DNA from: Pseudoalteromonas prydzensis
GTDB lineage: Bacteria; Pseudomonadota; Gammaproteobacteria; Enterobacterales; Alteromonadaceae
DNA length: 35,360 bases
Direction: 5' to 3'
Assembly: GCF_011050055.1 (NCBI RefSeq)
Contig: NZ_DRGM01000086.1
Location: forward strand, 1-35,360
This document shows, piece after piece, positions 24,422 through 33,374 of the stretch. The position numbers and the translations under genes were made by a program. The notes under the pieces were generated by a model. The model was not told where the DNA came from and did not search any database. It was given only the letters and a program-made list of their open reading frames with translations. Numbering within the stretch: the first letter of the stretch is position 1; every line of letters starts with the position of its first letter.

Positions 24422-26303
24422 TATGTGCTCCAGTGGTCAATACTGCACTGCTAAGCGCATTTAACGTTAAACTGATTTTTACCTGCTCAGGTGTGATTGT
24501 TAACACGGCAGTTTGATTAGCTTCGAGCAGATCAAGTAATTGCTGCTCTGCCTGTTTGTGGTTTGCTAATGTGTTAAGTGGAATATCAATACTTACCGTA
24601 TTTTCTTGCTCGGCAAAGTTGCTCACCACCCAAATGTGTTGTTGACCAATACTGCGGCTAAACGCGGCAACTTGGTCGCTACCTGTCACTGTTAACGGGT
24701 GCATGTCACCGGCAACAACCGCAGGATGTTTACTCAACGCCATAACCGCTTTGTAATATTCACGTAACTGACTTTGCTCGGCAGTTAATGCGCCGCCATC
24801 AAACTTGCCGTTGTTCATCCACGCTTGATGCGCTGGCACGCCAATATAATCAAAAATACTGGTGCGAGTTGGTTTGCCAAAACCAGCCTCTTCAGAGCCA
24901 TCTTCACCTACATCTTGGCCAAAATATAATAGTGTTGGCGAGCGGCTAATAAGGTTTGATACTACCAATGCGGGTTTGCCCTTTTCACTGCTACCTGCAA
25001 AATCTGGGCTGGCAATGCGTTGTTCGTCATGGTTTTCTAGAAAATGCAGCATGTGCTGTTCAATATCTGCCACTTGTTGCTGTGCTGCAAAAATGCTGCT
25101 CGCGGCTTGAGTGCCTTGCATCACGGCCTTTAGGGTGTCGTAAAAGCCCACTTTATCGTACAAGTAGTCCATTTTGCCTTGCTGGATATACGGGCGATAT
25201 AAATCTGGGTTGTATACTTCGGCTAGTAAAAATGCCTCTGGGTTGTGCATCTTGATAGATGAATTTAAAAAGCTCCAAAACTCCACGGGCACCATTTCAG
25301 CCATATCATAGCGAAAACCATCTACGCCTTTATCGAGCCAATACAACGCGATATCACGAAATTTATACCAGCTGTTTGGCAATTCTTTATCTTGCCAAAA
25401 TTCAAAGTGCGCGCGTAAATCTTGATTGGCATAATCGTTTGGTAACGTTGGAAAGTCGTAGCTACCATCGGGTTTTACACCGTAGTTAACTTTAACCGTT
25501 TCGTACCAATCGTTACTATCAGGCTTGGCAGCTCGGGCACCGTTACCAGTCCATTTTGCAGGCGTTTCATCAAATAAGTTGTCTGCAAGTGGGTGGGTAT
25601 TACCGCCCAGTACTTGGTAATTTTCACTGGTTGGTACTTGAAATGACTGCCCAGTAACGTAGTAAAAGTTATTATCGCGGGCATACTCTACGCTGGTGTC
25701 ATCTTGCTCACCAAAATCTTTCACACCAGCAGGTTTAGCAGTAGATTGATAATGACGCGCCACATGATTTGGCACAATATCAATCACCACTTTCATACCG
25801 TGTTGGTGGGTGCGCTCAATCAATGCCGCAAATTCTTCAAGGCGGCGCTCTGGATTGATTGCTAAATCAGGGTTTACATCGTAATAGTCTTTAATAGCAT
25901 AAGGAGAGCCGGCACGGCCTTTCACTACATCCGGATCATCTTGGCTAATTCCATATTGGCTGTAATCGCCTACCAGCGCGTGGTGAAGCACGCCGGTATA
26001 CCAAATATGGGTGGTACCAAGTTCTTTAATACCTGCTAATGCGACATCGTTAAAATCACTAAATGTGCCTACGCCATTTTGCTCTTTGGTTCCCCATGGC
26101 ACATTGGCTGTTTGGGTATTACCAAATAAACGGGTGAATACTTGGTAAACCACCGGCTTTGAATGTTCGTTAACTTGTTCAGCTACTTTTTTGTCGGCAC
26201 TGGGGATTGTGGGCTCATCTGAGCAGCTCGATAACAATAAGCTACTAGCTAATACCCATGAGCCATATTTAAATGTACTAATTGTGGTTTTGTTTGTTGT
26301 CAT
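24414..26303 (-). CDS. GH13 alpha-amylase lipoprotein
   Basis: A 629-aa lipoprotein (lipobox LSSC, C27), first gene of the four-gene glucan operon. GH13 landmarks: DIVPNH (175-180), GFRYDM with nucleophile D333, LLAEVY with acid/base E362, and LENHDEQR with D426. The 130-residue insert between the first conserved regions (AIKDYYDVNPDLAINPERR and on) and VVYQVFTRLFG at the start resemble GH13 amylases found beside MFS maltose carriers in Alteromonadales and Bacteroidetes. It is probably an envelope endo-amylase or maltogenic enzyme. A glucan-type operator (26405-26418) and promoter lie 100 bp upstream. Confidence 0.9.
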   Translation of the reverse strand: MTTNKTTISTFKYGSWVLASSLLLSSCSDEPTIPSADKKVAEQVNEHSKPVVYQVFTRLFGNTQTANVPWGTKEQNGVGTFSDFNDVALAGIKELGTTHIWYTGVLHHALVGDYSQYGISQDDPDVVKGRAGSPYAIKDYYDVNPDLAINPERRLEEFAALIERTHQHGMKVVIDIVPNHVARHYQSTAKPAGVKDFGEQDDTSVEYARDNNFYYVTGQSFQVPTSENYQVLGGNTHPLADNLFDETPAKWTGNGARAAKPDSNDWYETVKVNYGVKPDGSYDFPTLPNDYANQDLRAHFEFWQDKELPNSWYKFRDIALYWLDKGVDGFRYDMAEMVPVEFWSFLNSSIKMHNPEAFLLAEVYNPDLYRPYIQQGKMDYLYDKVGFYDTLKAVMQGTQAASSIFAAQQQVADIEQHMLHFLENHDEQRIASPDFAGSSEKGKPALVVSNLISRSPTLLYFGQDVGEDGSEEAGFGKPTRTSIFDYIGVPAHQAWMNNGKFDGGALTAEQSQLREYYKAVMALSKHPAVVAGDMHPLTVTGSDQVAAFSRSIGQQHIWVVSNFAEQENTVSIDIPLNTLANHKQAEQQLLDLLEANQTAVLTITPEQVKISLTLNALSSAVLTTGAHNE

Positions 26304-26370
26304 AATGTTCTTACTTAGATCTGACGTTTTAATGGATTGTCATTTAAACGTCATTTTTATTATAAATTTA

Positions 26371-26418
26371 ATACTAAAGTGAACAGCCACTGACTGACAG
26401 CGGCTGCATACGTATTCA
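26371..26418 (-). promoter_or_regulatory. Operator TGAATACGTATGCA and promoter of the GH13-MFS-GH15-GH13 operon
   Basis: The 14-bp LacI-type operator occupies 26405-26418 and is identical to the one at 32785-32798. Four bases downstream begin CTGTCA (26395-26400) and, 18 bp on, TAGTAT (26371-26376), acceptable -35 and -10 elements. A TATAAT at 26359-26364 is an alternative -10. The operator upstream of the -35 suggests activation. Confidence 0.6.
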
Positions 26419-26426
26419 CACAGGCT

Positions 26427-28271
26427 TTATTCAATTATTAATACCGTTGCACTCATAGGCGCTAAAGTCACTGTATCAATTAGGCTAATTGCTTGGTTAG
26501 TCAAAAGGTTTATGGCCTGTTTATGTTGCCCAATAACCTCCTGCATATATGCTAATGACCAGCTTTTTGCTGCGGTATTTTTATTTAAAAACACCAGTAC
26601 CGTTTGCTGATCACTGATCCGCGCATAGCTGTATATACCTGCTTTAGGGCTAAAGTGAGTCAGTTTACCTTGCGCTATTGCTGGGCTTTGCTTTCTAAAA
26701 TTAAGTAAAGTGGTAATGGTTTGCTGCATATCACGCTGCTCATCTGATAAGCCCTGCCCTGTAAACGCATTACTTGGTTGGCCTTTAAAGCCACCGGGGA
26801 AATCAATGCGAATATCACCGTGATCATTACTGCCCGTGTTATCAAGCAAAACTTCGGTACCGTAGTACATTTGCGCAATACCACGGGTAGTTAAAAGCAA
26901 TGTCATCGCCATTTTAGTTTTCGCTAAATCTTGCTTAAGCTCAGTATAAACTCGGCTCATATCGTGGTTATCGGCAAACACCAGTAAGTTGTCTGGGTTT
27001 GGGTATAAAAAGTCATTGGCGATTGATTGATACACTTTAACCCAGCCGGTGTTCCAACTTTCCTCTTCATTAAGTGCTTGAATAAGTGACTCTTGTAATG
27101 AAAAGTCCATCACGCTTGGTAAACTTGATGTATACCCATCATTATTAACTTTGCCAGCTTGCCAGTAGGAGGCGATGGCGGGGTTTGAGGTCCACTCTTC
27201 CCCAACAATATTAAAGTTAGGGTATTCAGTCATTATGGCTTTAGTCCAGTCAGCTAAAAAGGCTTTGTCTGAATATGAATAGGTATCAACGCGAATACCG
27301 CTTAAGTCGGCGTACTCAATCCACCATATCGCATTTTGAATTAAGTAAGTTGCTAGTAATGGTTGGCGCTGGTTCAAATCTGGCATAGTGGCAACAAACC
27401 AGCCATCGCTAAACTGGCGTTTATCGAACTCGCTGGCATGGGGATCTTGAATAGTTTGACGAGCATGGCTGGTAGCATGGTTACCGTTTGCAAACTCGCC
27501 ATTAAAATTGATCCAATCTGCTGTGGGTTTATCTGTCATCCAGATATGCTCAGAGCCAAAGTGATTCAGCACTAAGTCCATCACTAAACCTATACCATGT
27601 TGTTTTGCTGTAGCAGATAGATCACGGTACAGTTCATTTGAGCCCATGCGCGGGTCGATAGTGTAAAAATCGGTGATTGCATAACCATGGTAAGAATAGC
27701 TAGGCATATCATTTTCAAGCGCTGGCGTTAACCAAAGCTGGGTAACGCCCAGTTTTTGTAAATACGGCAGTGCGTTGATCACACCTTGAATGTCCCCACC
27801 GTGACGCCCGCCTCGCTCAATTGGCTTTGCAGCCTCAAGCATTCCTTTTACGGTGTCGTTGCTGCTATCACCATTAGCGAAGCGATCCGGGTTAATTAAG
27901 TAAATGGTATCACTGCTATTAAAACCACTGCGTTTACTGCTATTAGCTTTACGTGCATGCAATTGATACTCAAAACGCTCCCCTGATTTGCTGCTAAATA
28001 CTAACACACCAGGCTTTGCGCTTGGGTTTATTGCAAGATTTAGAAAAGCGTAATTTGGGTTATCCGTATGCGTAATGCTTGTTAACTCAACGCCAGCATG
28101 TGATTCAAGTTGCCATTGCTGCTTAGCAACATTTGGCTCATGCAGCATAATTTGTAATTGCTTGCTGTGCATGCCAACCCACCAGTTTTGTGGTGATGCA
28201 GTTATTGCATTGACGTTTAAACACATACCTAAAAGCGTGCTTAGTAAAAAAGTGTGCATGAGTGATTTCAT
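26427..28271 (-). CDS. GH13 cyclomaltodextrinase/neopullulanase-like enzyme, exported
   Basis: A 614-aa protein with a signal peptide (residues 1-22, ending VNA). An N-terminal beta-sandwich (about residues 25-110, WWVGMHSKQLQIMLHEP) is the cyclomaltodextrinase N domain (PF09087). The GH13 barrel carries DLVLNH (232-237), GIRVDTY with nucleophile D329, VGEEW with acid/base E358 and ADNHD with D437; MPDLN at 296-300 is typical of the subgroup. Expected action is on cyclodextrins, pullulan or branched dextrins in the periplasm. Its ATG lies one base after the halogenase stop, so the two are translationally coupled. No terminator is evident before the next promoter. Confidence 0.9.
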   Translation of the reverse strand: MKSLMHTFLLSTLLGMCLNVNAITASPQNWWVGMHSKQLQIMLHEPNVAKQQWQLESHAGVELTSITHTDNPNYAFLNLAINPSAKPGVLVFSSKSGERFEYQLHARKANSSKRSGFNSSDTIYLINPDRFANGDSSNDTVKGMLEAAKPIERGGRHGGDIQGVINALPYLQKLGVTQLWLTPALENDMPSYSYHGYAITDFYTIDPRMGSNELYRDLSATAKQHGIGLVMDLVLNHFGSEHIWMTDKPTADWINFNGEFANGNHATSHARQTIQDPHASEFDKRQFSDGWFVATMPDLNQRQPLLATYLIQNAIWWIEYADLSGIRVDTYSYSDKAFLADWTKAIMTEYPNFNIVGEEWTSNPAIASYWQAGKVNNDGYTSSLPSVMDFSLQESLIQALNEEESWNTGWVKVYQSIANDFLYPNPDNLLVFADNHDMSRVYTELKQDLAKTKMAMTLLLTTRGIAQMYYGTEVLLDNTGSNDHGDIRIDFPGGFKGQPSNAFTGQGLSDEQRDMQQTITTLLNFRKQSPAIAQGKLTHFSPKAGIYSYARISDQQTVLVFLNKNTAAKSWSLAYMQEVIGQHKQAINLLTNQAISLIDTVTLAPMSATVLIIE

Positions 28272-28272
28272 A

Positions 28273-29772
28273 TTAATTATTTTTCATCCTCGCTAAAAAT
28301 TCACTATGGGTCGGCAAGTGATTTACCGTAGCGCTGATCAGCGTTTTTAAATGACTAAATAACTCTGCGAGTTGTTCATCACTCAGTGCATCTGCGAGTG
28401 GGTGATAATCCTGTGCTTCAAGCCCTTGACCTATCATTACTTGCTGCCATGCAACTTCGGCAAAAAGTTCATCATCTTCTCTAGTTAATTTACCTGTTTG
28501 CTTAAATAAATCGATTTTGTTTTGCAGCGATATTGGAATATCCATTTGTTTACACTGACGCCAAAATGCGCTGTCATCACGCTCGGTCAGTTTATAATGC
28601 AGAATAATAAAATCTCTTATTCGCTCAACTTCGGTTTTGCTTTGCTTATTAAAGGTATCGACTAAAACAGGTTTGATCCCTTGGTGGGGAAATAATTTAA
28701 TTAAGCGAATTACCGCCGTTTGAATTAAATGAATACTAGTCGATTCTAACGGCTCTAAAAAACCACTGGATAGACCAATGGCCACTACATTTTTGTGCCA
28801 TTGCTTACGACGACGCCCAGTTTTAAAACGAATCACTCTAGGCTCTGTAATTGGTTCACCGGGAATATTATCAAGCAGTTTCAGCTTAGCTTGCTCATCA
28901 GCAATATGACGACTTGAATATACTAAACCATTACCAACACGGTGTTGCAACGGTATTTGCCACTGCCAACCAGCGTCGTGAGCAATTGAACGCGTATAAG
29001 GCGCTGGATCTGTAGTGGTTTTAGTTTGTACGGCAATAGCACTGTCGCAAGGTAACCAATGTGACCAATCCTCAAACCCAGTATTTAAGATCTTTTCGAT
29101 TAGCAGTGCGCTTAGCCCTGTGCAATCTATAAATAAATCGCCTGAAATTATTTGCCCATCTAACAGCTCAAGTGCCTTTACAAAACCGCTCTCTGGGCAT
29201 TGCTTAACATCCGCAATTTTACCCTCAATACGTTTAACACCGCGTGATATAGTCAGCTCTTTTAAAAATTCCCCGTACAAGGTAGCGTCAAAATGATAAG
29301 CGTAATTTAAACCACTAAGCTGGGTATTAGGAATATGTTTTAAATGAGCAAATTTATGCTGTTTGGCCGCTTGGTAATTAAGTGAAAAATCCCAAAAGTC
29401 AGCATTAATGCCTTGTTGCTTGGCCCTCAACCAATAATGATAAAACTCACAAAACGGGAGATCTTTGCCTATCTCACCAAAAGCATGCATGTAGCTGTGT
29501 TGTGGTGCTCGCCAGTTTTCAAATTCAATACCAAGCTTAATCGTAGCGTGTGTCGCCTTAATAAACTCACTTTCACGAATTCCTAATGCAGCATTAAGAT
29601 GTTGAATTGGCGGAATACTCGCTTCACCGACTCCCACAGTACCAATTTGGTCAGATTCAATCAGGGTAATATTAACTATTTTACCTAGCACTTTATTTAG
29701 TAAGGCTGCGGTTATCCAACCCGCAGTGCCACCACCAGCTATTACCACGTCTTTTATTTGTTTATTCTGCAT
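28273..29772 (-). CDS. Tryptophan-halogenase-family flavoprotein
   Basis: A 499-aa FAD-dependent protein (PF04820). Residues 12-18, AGGGTAG, bind FAD; the halogenase lysine is K79 (ATIKLGIEF), the same number as in PrnA; WQWQIP (269-274) is the family's WxWxIP motif; [11 protein letters not shown] (about 338-348) holds the conserved glutamate. All halogenase residues thus appear to be present. No reductase gene is nearby. It is translationally coupled to the GH13 gene at 28271 and follows the TonB-dependent receptor gene after a terminator. In marine bacteria such genes often sit beside TonB receptors in sugar loci; the substrate there is unknown and need not be tryptophan. Confidence 0.88.
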   Translation of the reverse strand: MQNKQIKDVVIAGGGTAGWITAALLNKVLGKIVNITLIESDQIGTVGVGEASIPPIQHLNAALGIRESEFIKATHATIKLGIEFENWRAPQHSYMHAFGEIGKDLPFCEFYHYWLRAKQQGINADFWDFSLNYQAAKQHKFAHLKHIPNTQLSGLNYAYHFDATLYGEFLKELTISRGVKRIEGKIADVKQCPESGFVKALELLDGQIISGDLFIDCTGLSALLIEKILNTGFEDWSHWLPCDSAIAVQTKTTTDPAPYTRSIAHDAGWQWQIPLQHRVGNGLVYSSRHIADEQAKLKLLDNIPGEPITEPRVIRFKTGRRRKQWHKNVVAIGLSSGFLEPLESTSIHLIQTAVIRLIKLFPHQGIKPVLVDTFNKQSKTEVERIRDFIILHYKLTERDDSAFWRQCKQMDIPISLQNKIDLFKQTGKLTREDDELFAEVAWQQVMIGQGLEAQDYHPLADALSDEQLAELFSHLKTLISATVNHLPTHSEFLARMKNN

Positions 29773-29813
29773 AGCACCTGCTCCACTTGCTTTTAGTTAA
29801 GTGTAGTCGATAT

Positions 29814-29845
29814 AAAAAAGCCCTTGTAAAACAAATCACAAGGGC
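29814..29845 (-). terminator. Intrinsic terminator of the TonB-receptor gene
   Basis: On the minus strand GCCCTTGT (29838-29845) and ACAAGGGC (29820-29827) form an 8-bp stem with a ten-base loop, followed by six Ts (29814-29819). It lies 20 bp after the receptor's stop and 42 bp before the halogenase start, so it probably reduces rather than abolishes transcription of the halogenase/GH13 pair. Confidence 0.88.
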
Positions 29846-29864
29846 CTTTCAACGCTAAAGAATG

Positions 29865-32651
29865 TTATAGCTTGTAACTAAAGCCAAGTAAGAACGTACG
29901 GCCATAATCTTGGTAATCACGTACTTGCAGTGCGTTATCACCACTTAGGGTAGTGAATGGTTCTTCTGTAATGTTTTGCACTTGGAAGGTTAAGCTCAAG
30001 CCATCTAAGCTTTCTACACCAGCTTCACTAAAGTCATAACCTACTTGCGCATCCCATAACGTTTCGCCCAAGATATCTACTTGAGTTGGTGCAAGCCCTA
30101 AGCCATTTACATTACCTTTAAAGTCGCTGCGTTTACGCATACTTGTACGTGCTTGAAAACCATTACGTTCATAATAAACAGTAAAGCTATCAACTTGCTC
30201 AGATAGACCTGGTAACTTATAGTCATTACCAAATTGATCTTCAACATCTTGTTCAATCCCGGTATGGCTGGCGATTACACCAAAGCCTTCAAGTGATGGG
30301 TGAAAGATACTAAATGGTAATGCCAATGAAAGCTCGTAACCCCATAGGTCACCACCGCCGCCATTAACCATACCTGAAGCCGTACCTGTGCTGAATTCAG
30401 GAATTTCACCTGTTGATGGATCTGCAACACCCGACATATCTACTTCATAGCTGCCATCAAAAATCCACTGGGTGATATCTTTATAGAAGAATGCTGCCGA
30501 GAAGTAGCCTTCTGCATCAAAGTAATTTTCGTAGCTTAAATCTAGGCCAGTGGCTTCTTTTGGCTCAAGCTCAGGGTTGCCTCCTGAGATAGTCCAGTAG
30601 TTACCATTTTCATCTGGTTGCTGCCCATAAGAAGCGCTAACAGAAGCATTCATATCATTTAATAAGGCACGTGAAATTGTTTTTGCCGCACCAAAACGAA
30701 TTGTTTGCTCTTCATCAATCGCAAACGATAAGTTAATGCTTGGTAAAACATGACTATAGTCATGACTCATGTCCGTTGGTGATACAACAACTAAACCATC
30801 AATAGTGTTGGCGGCTGAACCTTGTGATGACTGTTTTGTTTGCACATAACGTACACCAATATTACCTGTAACTGGAATTGAGCCAAGCTCCGCATTAATA
30901 TCTGCCTGAACAAAAAAAGCAGTAACTTCCTCTTGCACTGTCCATGATTGCGTTTTATGTTTTTGGTCCGTTAGACTTTCTTGTAGTAAATCATAGTAAC
31001 CATCATTTACTAGGCCCCTTGTATCATATGCAACCATGTCTCCCATACCAATAAAGTCAAGGTTAACTGAGCCTAGGCGGTATTGCTCAGGAATAGACAA
31101 CATGCCCGGATTTGCAAGCGAGAAGTCTTTTAAGGTCATGAAGTAACCTTCTGACAGCTTTGACTTCTCACGATCACGATATGACATACCAAATTTAACT
31201 TTGCTAATATAATCATTATCGAGCATCTTGCTAGCAGCAAACTTTAATGTGGTTAGTTCATCATTAACTTTTGGTGCATTAATAAAACCATCTTGTGCAG
31301 TATTTTCGTAAGGCGTGCCAGTTAAACCATATTTATCATTAAGCGCAGCACTTGCTCCCCAAGATAATGGCCCGCCTAATTGAATTAAGCCGTAATCACT
31401 GTAATCGAGTTCATGTGAGAACTGCGCACCAGTGTTACCACCGTCAAACGTATAACCTAAGTTATCAGCAACACCATTAGCATCACCTCGGCCTGTGCCT
31501 GAATAGCTTTCAATACTCCATAACTGACGCTCAACTTCCGAACGACTGATGTCAAACTCAGTACTCCAATCATCACTCAAATCATATTTAACGTTAAAGC
31601 CAAACTGTGTTAGATCAGCCTTTCTTTCTAGGTGGTCATTTCGAATAACAACACGTTGGCCTTCAGTAACAGCACTCGTAACAAAGCCAGTTGCATTGTC
31701 GACAGTCACGGATGCTGGATCAATAGAACCTTGTCCCCATGCAAATGGCACCTCAATACCACGTAGTATTTGCTCGTCAGAAAAATCAATATAAAGAGCG
31801 TCAAAAGTCATGCTTAAGCGGTCCGTAGGAGCGGCTTCAATAACTAACATGGTAGAATCACGCTCAAGCGTAGATGAACGCACATATGGCTTAGCACCGC
31901 CTAAGATAGAGTATGTCTCACCACTGTCTTCTGTAAACTCAGGGTAGCCCCATGAGTTCCAACGTTTCTCTTGGTTTGGCGAGCTCATAGTATTGTAAGC
32001 AAATGCGACACCGATGGTGTCATCGGCAAATTGGTCAATATACGACACCGTACCGCGGAAACCTTGATCATCACCGTCTGGATTTAACTTATCAAAACCT
32101 GTTTGCTCTAATTGACCATTAAACATGATCACGCGTTCACCTTTACTTAAAGGTTTTACGGTTTGCATGTCGATAACACCGGCGATGCCTTCAGCTTCTA
32201 TACTAGCACTAGGTGTTTTATATACGGTTACACCGCTCATTATTTCAGATGGGTAAAGGTCAAATTCAACACCACGATTGTCACCAATCGATACCTGCTC
32301 ACGACCATTAAAGGTTGTCGCACTTTCATCTTCACTAAAACCACGAACGCTTACACGACTGGCACGGCCATCTAGGCGCTGCGCGGTCAAACCTGGTAAC
32401 CGTGCGATTGATTCGGCAATTGAAGAGTCCGGCAGTTTCCCAATATCTTCTGCAGAAATAGATTCAACCACTTCTGATGAAAAACGTTTTGTATTGATTG
32501 ACTCAACTACGCTGCCACGAAAACCTTTAACTTCAATGACTTCAACGTCATTCTTTGCGGTGGGCTGCTCTTCTTGTGCGTGTGAAGCGAAACTGCTAAT
32601 ACCTGCGGTTGCAAGTGCAATTGTTAATATACTTGGTTTGAACATAGACAT
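29865..32651 (-). CDS. TonB-dependent receptor for malto-oligosaccharides
   Basis: A 928-aa outer-membrane receptor. The signal peptide (to about SSFASHAQ) is followed by a TonB-box-like EVIEVKG, the plug domain (SISAEDIGKLPDSSIAESIA, RLPGLTAQRLDGRASRVSVRG, SEIMSGVTVYKTPSASIEAEG) and a 22-strand barrel ending GRTFLLGFSYKL. The plug phrases match the sugar-specific receptors of Caulobacter and Alteromonadales. The glucan context suggests maltodextrin import. The ATG at 32651 is chosen because GGGAA lies 7 nt upstream; ATG at 32645 and a TTG at 32672 are alternatives. An operator and promoter stand about 100-150 bp upstream, and a terminator ends the gene. Confidence 0.92.
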   Translation of the reverse strand: MSMFKPSILTIALATAGISSFASHAQEEQPTAKNDVEVIEVKGFRGSVVESINTKRFSSEVVESISAEDIGKLPDSSIAESIARLPGLTAQRLDGRASRVSVRGFSEDESATTFNGREQVSIGDNRGVEFDLYPSEIMSGVTVYKTPSASIEAEGIAGVIDMQTVKPLSKGERVIMFNGQLEQTGFDKLNPDGDDQGFRGTVSYIDQFADDTIGVAFAYNTMSSPNQEKRWNSWGYPEFTEDSGETYSILGGAKPYVRSSTLERDSTMLVIEAAPTDRLSMTFDALYIDFSDEQILRGIEVPFAWGQGSIDPASVTVDNATGFVTSAVTEGQRVVIRNDHLERKADLTQFGFNVKYDLSDDWSTEFDISRSEVERQLWSIESYSGTGRGDANGVADNLGYTFDGGNTGAQFSHELDYSDYGLIQLGGPLSWGASAALNDKYGLTGTPYENTAQDGFINAPKVNDELTTLKFAASKMLDNDYISKVKFGMSYRDREKSKLSEGYFMTLKDFSLANPGMLSIPEQYRLGSVNLDFIGMGDMVAYDTRGLVNDGYYDLLQESLTDQKHKTQSWTVQEEVTAFFVQADINAELGSIPVTGNIGVRYVQTKQSSQGSAANTIDGLVVVSPTDMSHDYSHVLPSINLSFAIDEEQTIRFGAAKTISRALLNDMNASVSASYGQQPDENGNYWTISGGNPELEPKEATGLDLSYENYFDAEGYFSAAFFYKDITQWIFDGSYEVDMSGVADPSTGEIPEFSTGTASGMVNGGGGDLWGYELSLALPFSIFHPSLEGFGVIASHTGIEQDVEDQFGNDYKLPGLSEQVDSFTVYYERNGFQARTSMRKRSDFKGNVNGLGLAPTQVDILGETLWDAQVGYDFSEAGVESLDGLSLTFQVQNITEEPFTTLSGDNALQVRDYQDYGRTFLLGFSYKL

Positions 32652-32749
32652 GATGTGTTTCCCGTTACCCAATTTTATATTACTAACTTTTAGCGAGTTG
32701 CTTGTGATAGAAGCAAAACCATTTGTTAGCTATTTTGTTGTCAGGATGA

Positions 32750-32798
32750 ATATTAACGCCCGCCTTATTTTATTAACAACTTTATGCATACGTATTCA
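32750..32798 (-). promoter_or_regulatory. Operator TGAATACGTATGCA and promoter of the TonB-receptor gene
   Basis: On the minus strand the operator (32785-32798) is followed after five bases by TTGTTA (32774-32779) and, 18 bp on, TAATAT (32750-32755). Start expected near 32743, giving a leader of about 90 nt. The geometry repeats that at 26371-26418 and 33207-33255. Confidence 0.62.
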
Positions 32799-33206
32799 GG
32801 TTAGTGCAAAACCAACAACCTTAACAAATAATTCACAAAAATAATGGCAACACCTTGTTTTTATAGATATAAAGATGGGGCAGTTGAGCATTCTATTTTA
32901 TAAAAGAAATATTCACTGCTTCGGGTTCCTTTAATGCGGTAATTTACAGTTTAAGACCTTAATTATTAGTGTATTCACACTTTACATGCGCGTTTCAGTT
33001 GCACCTTTTTCTAAATGCCAATTGGTAAGACCATTGGTAGCACTGCACCATAACGCTGCAGAACCTATAGAATATGCACTAAATTGGATTTACTACTTTG
33101 TTAATGATACGAAAACGACAATTGGTAAACATTCATTTGCCGAACACATACCTTTGTTAATAGGTTTTTCTGAGACTGTTTTCCTTGTCAAAGCGATCTA
33201 TTTAGC
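32799..33206. other. Intergenic region between divergent glucan genes
   Basis: About 400 bp between the operators of the TonB-receptor gene and the alpha-glucosidase gene. No gene is evident; the longest frame on the plus strand (32986-33261) runs through the operator at 33207-33222 and has no ribosome-binding site or family resemblance. The sequence is A/T-rich. Confidence 0.6.
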
Positions 33207-33255
33207 ATGCATACGTATGCATCCTTTTTACAGTATCAAGCCCTTCACGTATGCT
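33207..33255 (+). promoter_or_regulatory. Operator and promoter of the alpha-glucosidase gene
   Basis: ATGCATACGTATGCAT (33207-33222) is a perfect 16-bp palindrome with a CG centre. Five bases after its 14-bp core begins TTTACA (33227-33232), then 17 bp, then TATGCT (33250-33255), a good sigma-70 promoter. A further half-site CACGTATGC (33246-33254) overlaps the -10. Start expected near 33262, leaving a leader of about 110 nt. Confidence 0.68.
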
Positions 33256-33374
33256 TTTTAAAAAATAACGTAGTTCGTTTTAATCGAACTGCTAACAAGA
33301 TTACGAACACACCATTTCTAAACAGCAATAATTGCTAGGGTAAAATGGACAGTGTTGTCACGATGGAGAAAAAA

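Noticed and set aside
32278..32844. 188-codon plus-strand frame opposite the TonB-receptor gene
   Set aside because: It mirrors the receptor's codons on the other strand and runs through its promoter; the receptor assignment is certain.
32986..33261. 91-codon plus-strand frame between the divergent glucan genes
   Set aside because: It crosses the palindromic operator and the promoter of the alpha-glucosidase gene and has no ribosome-binding site.
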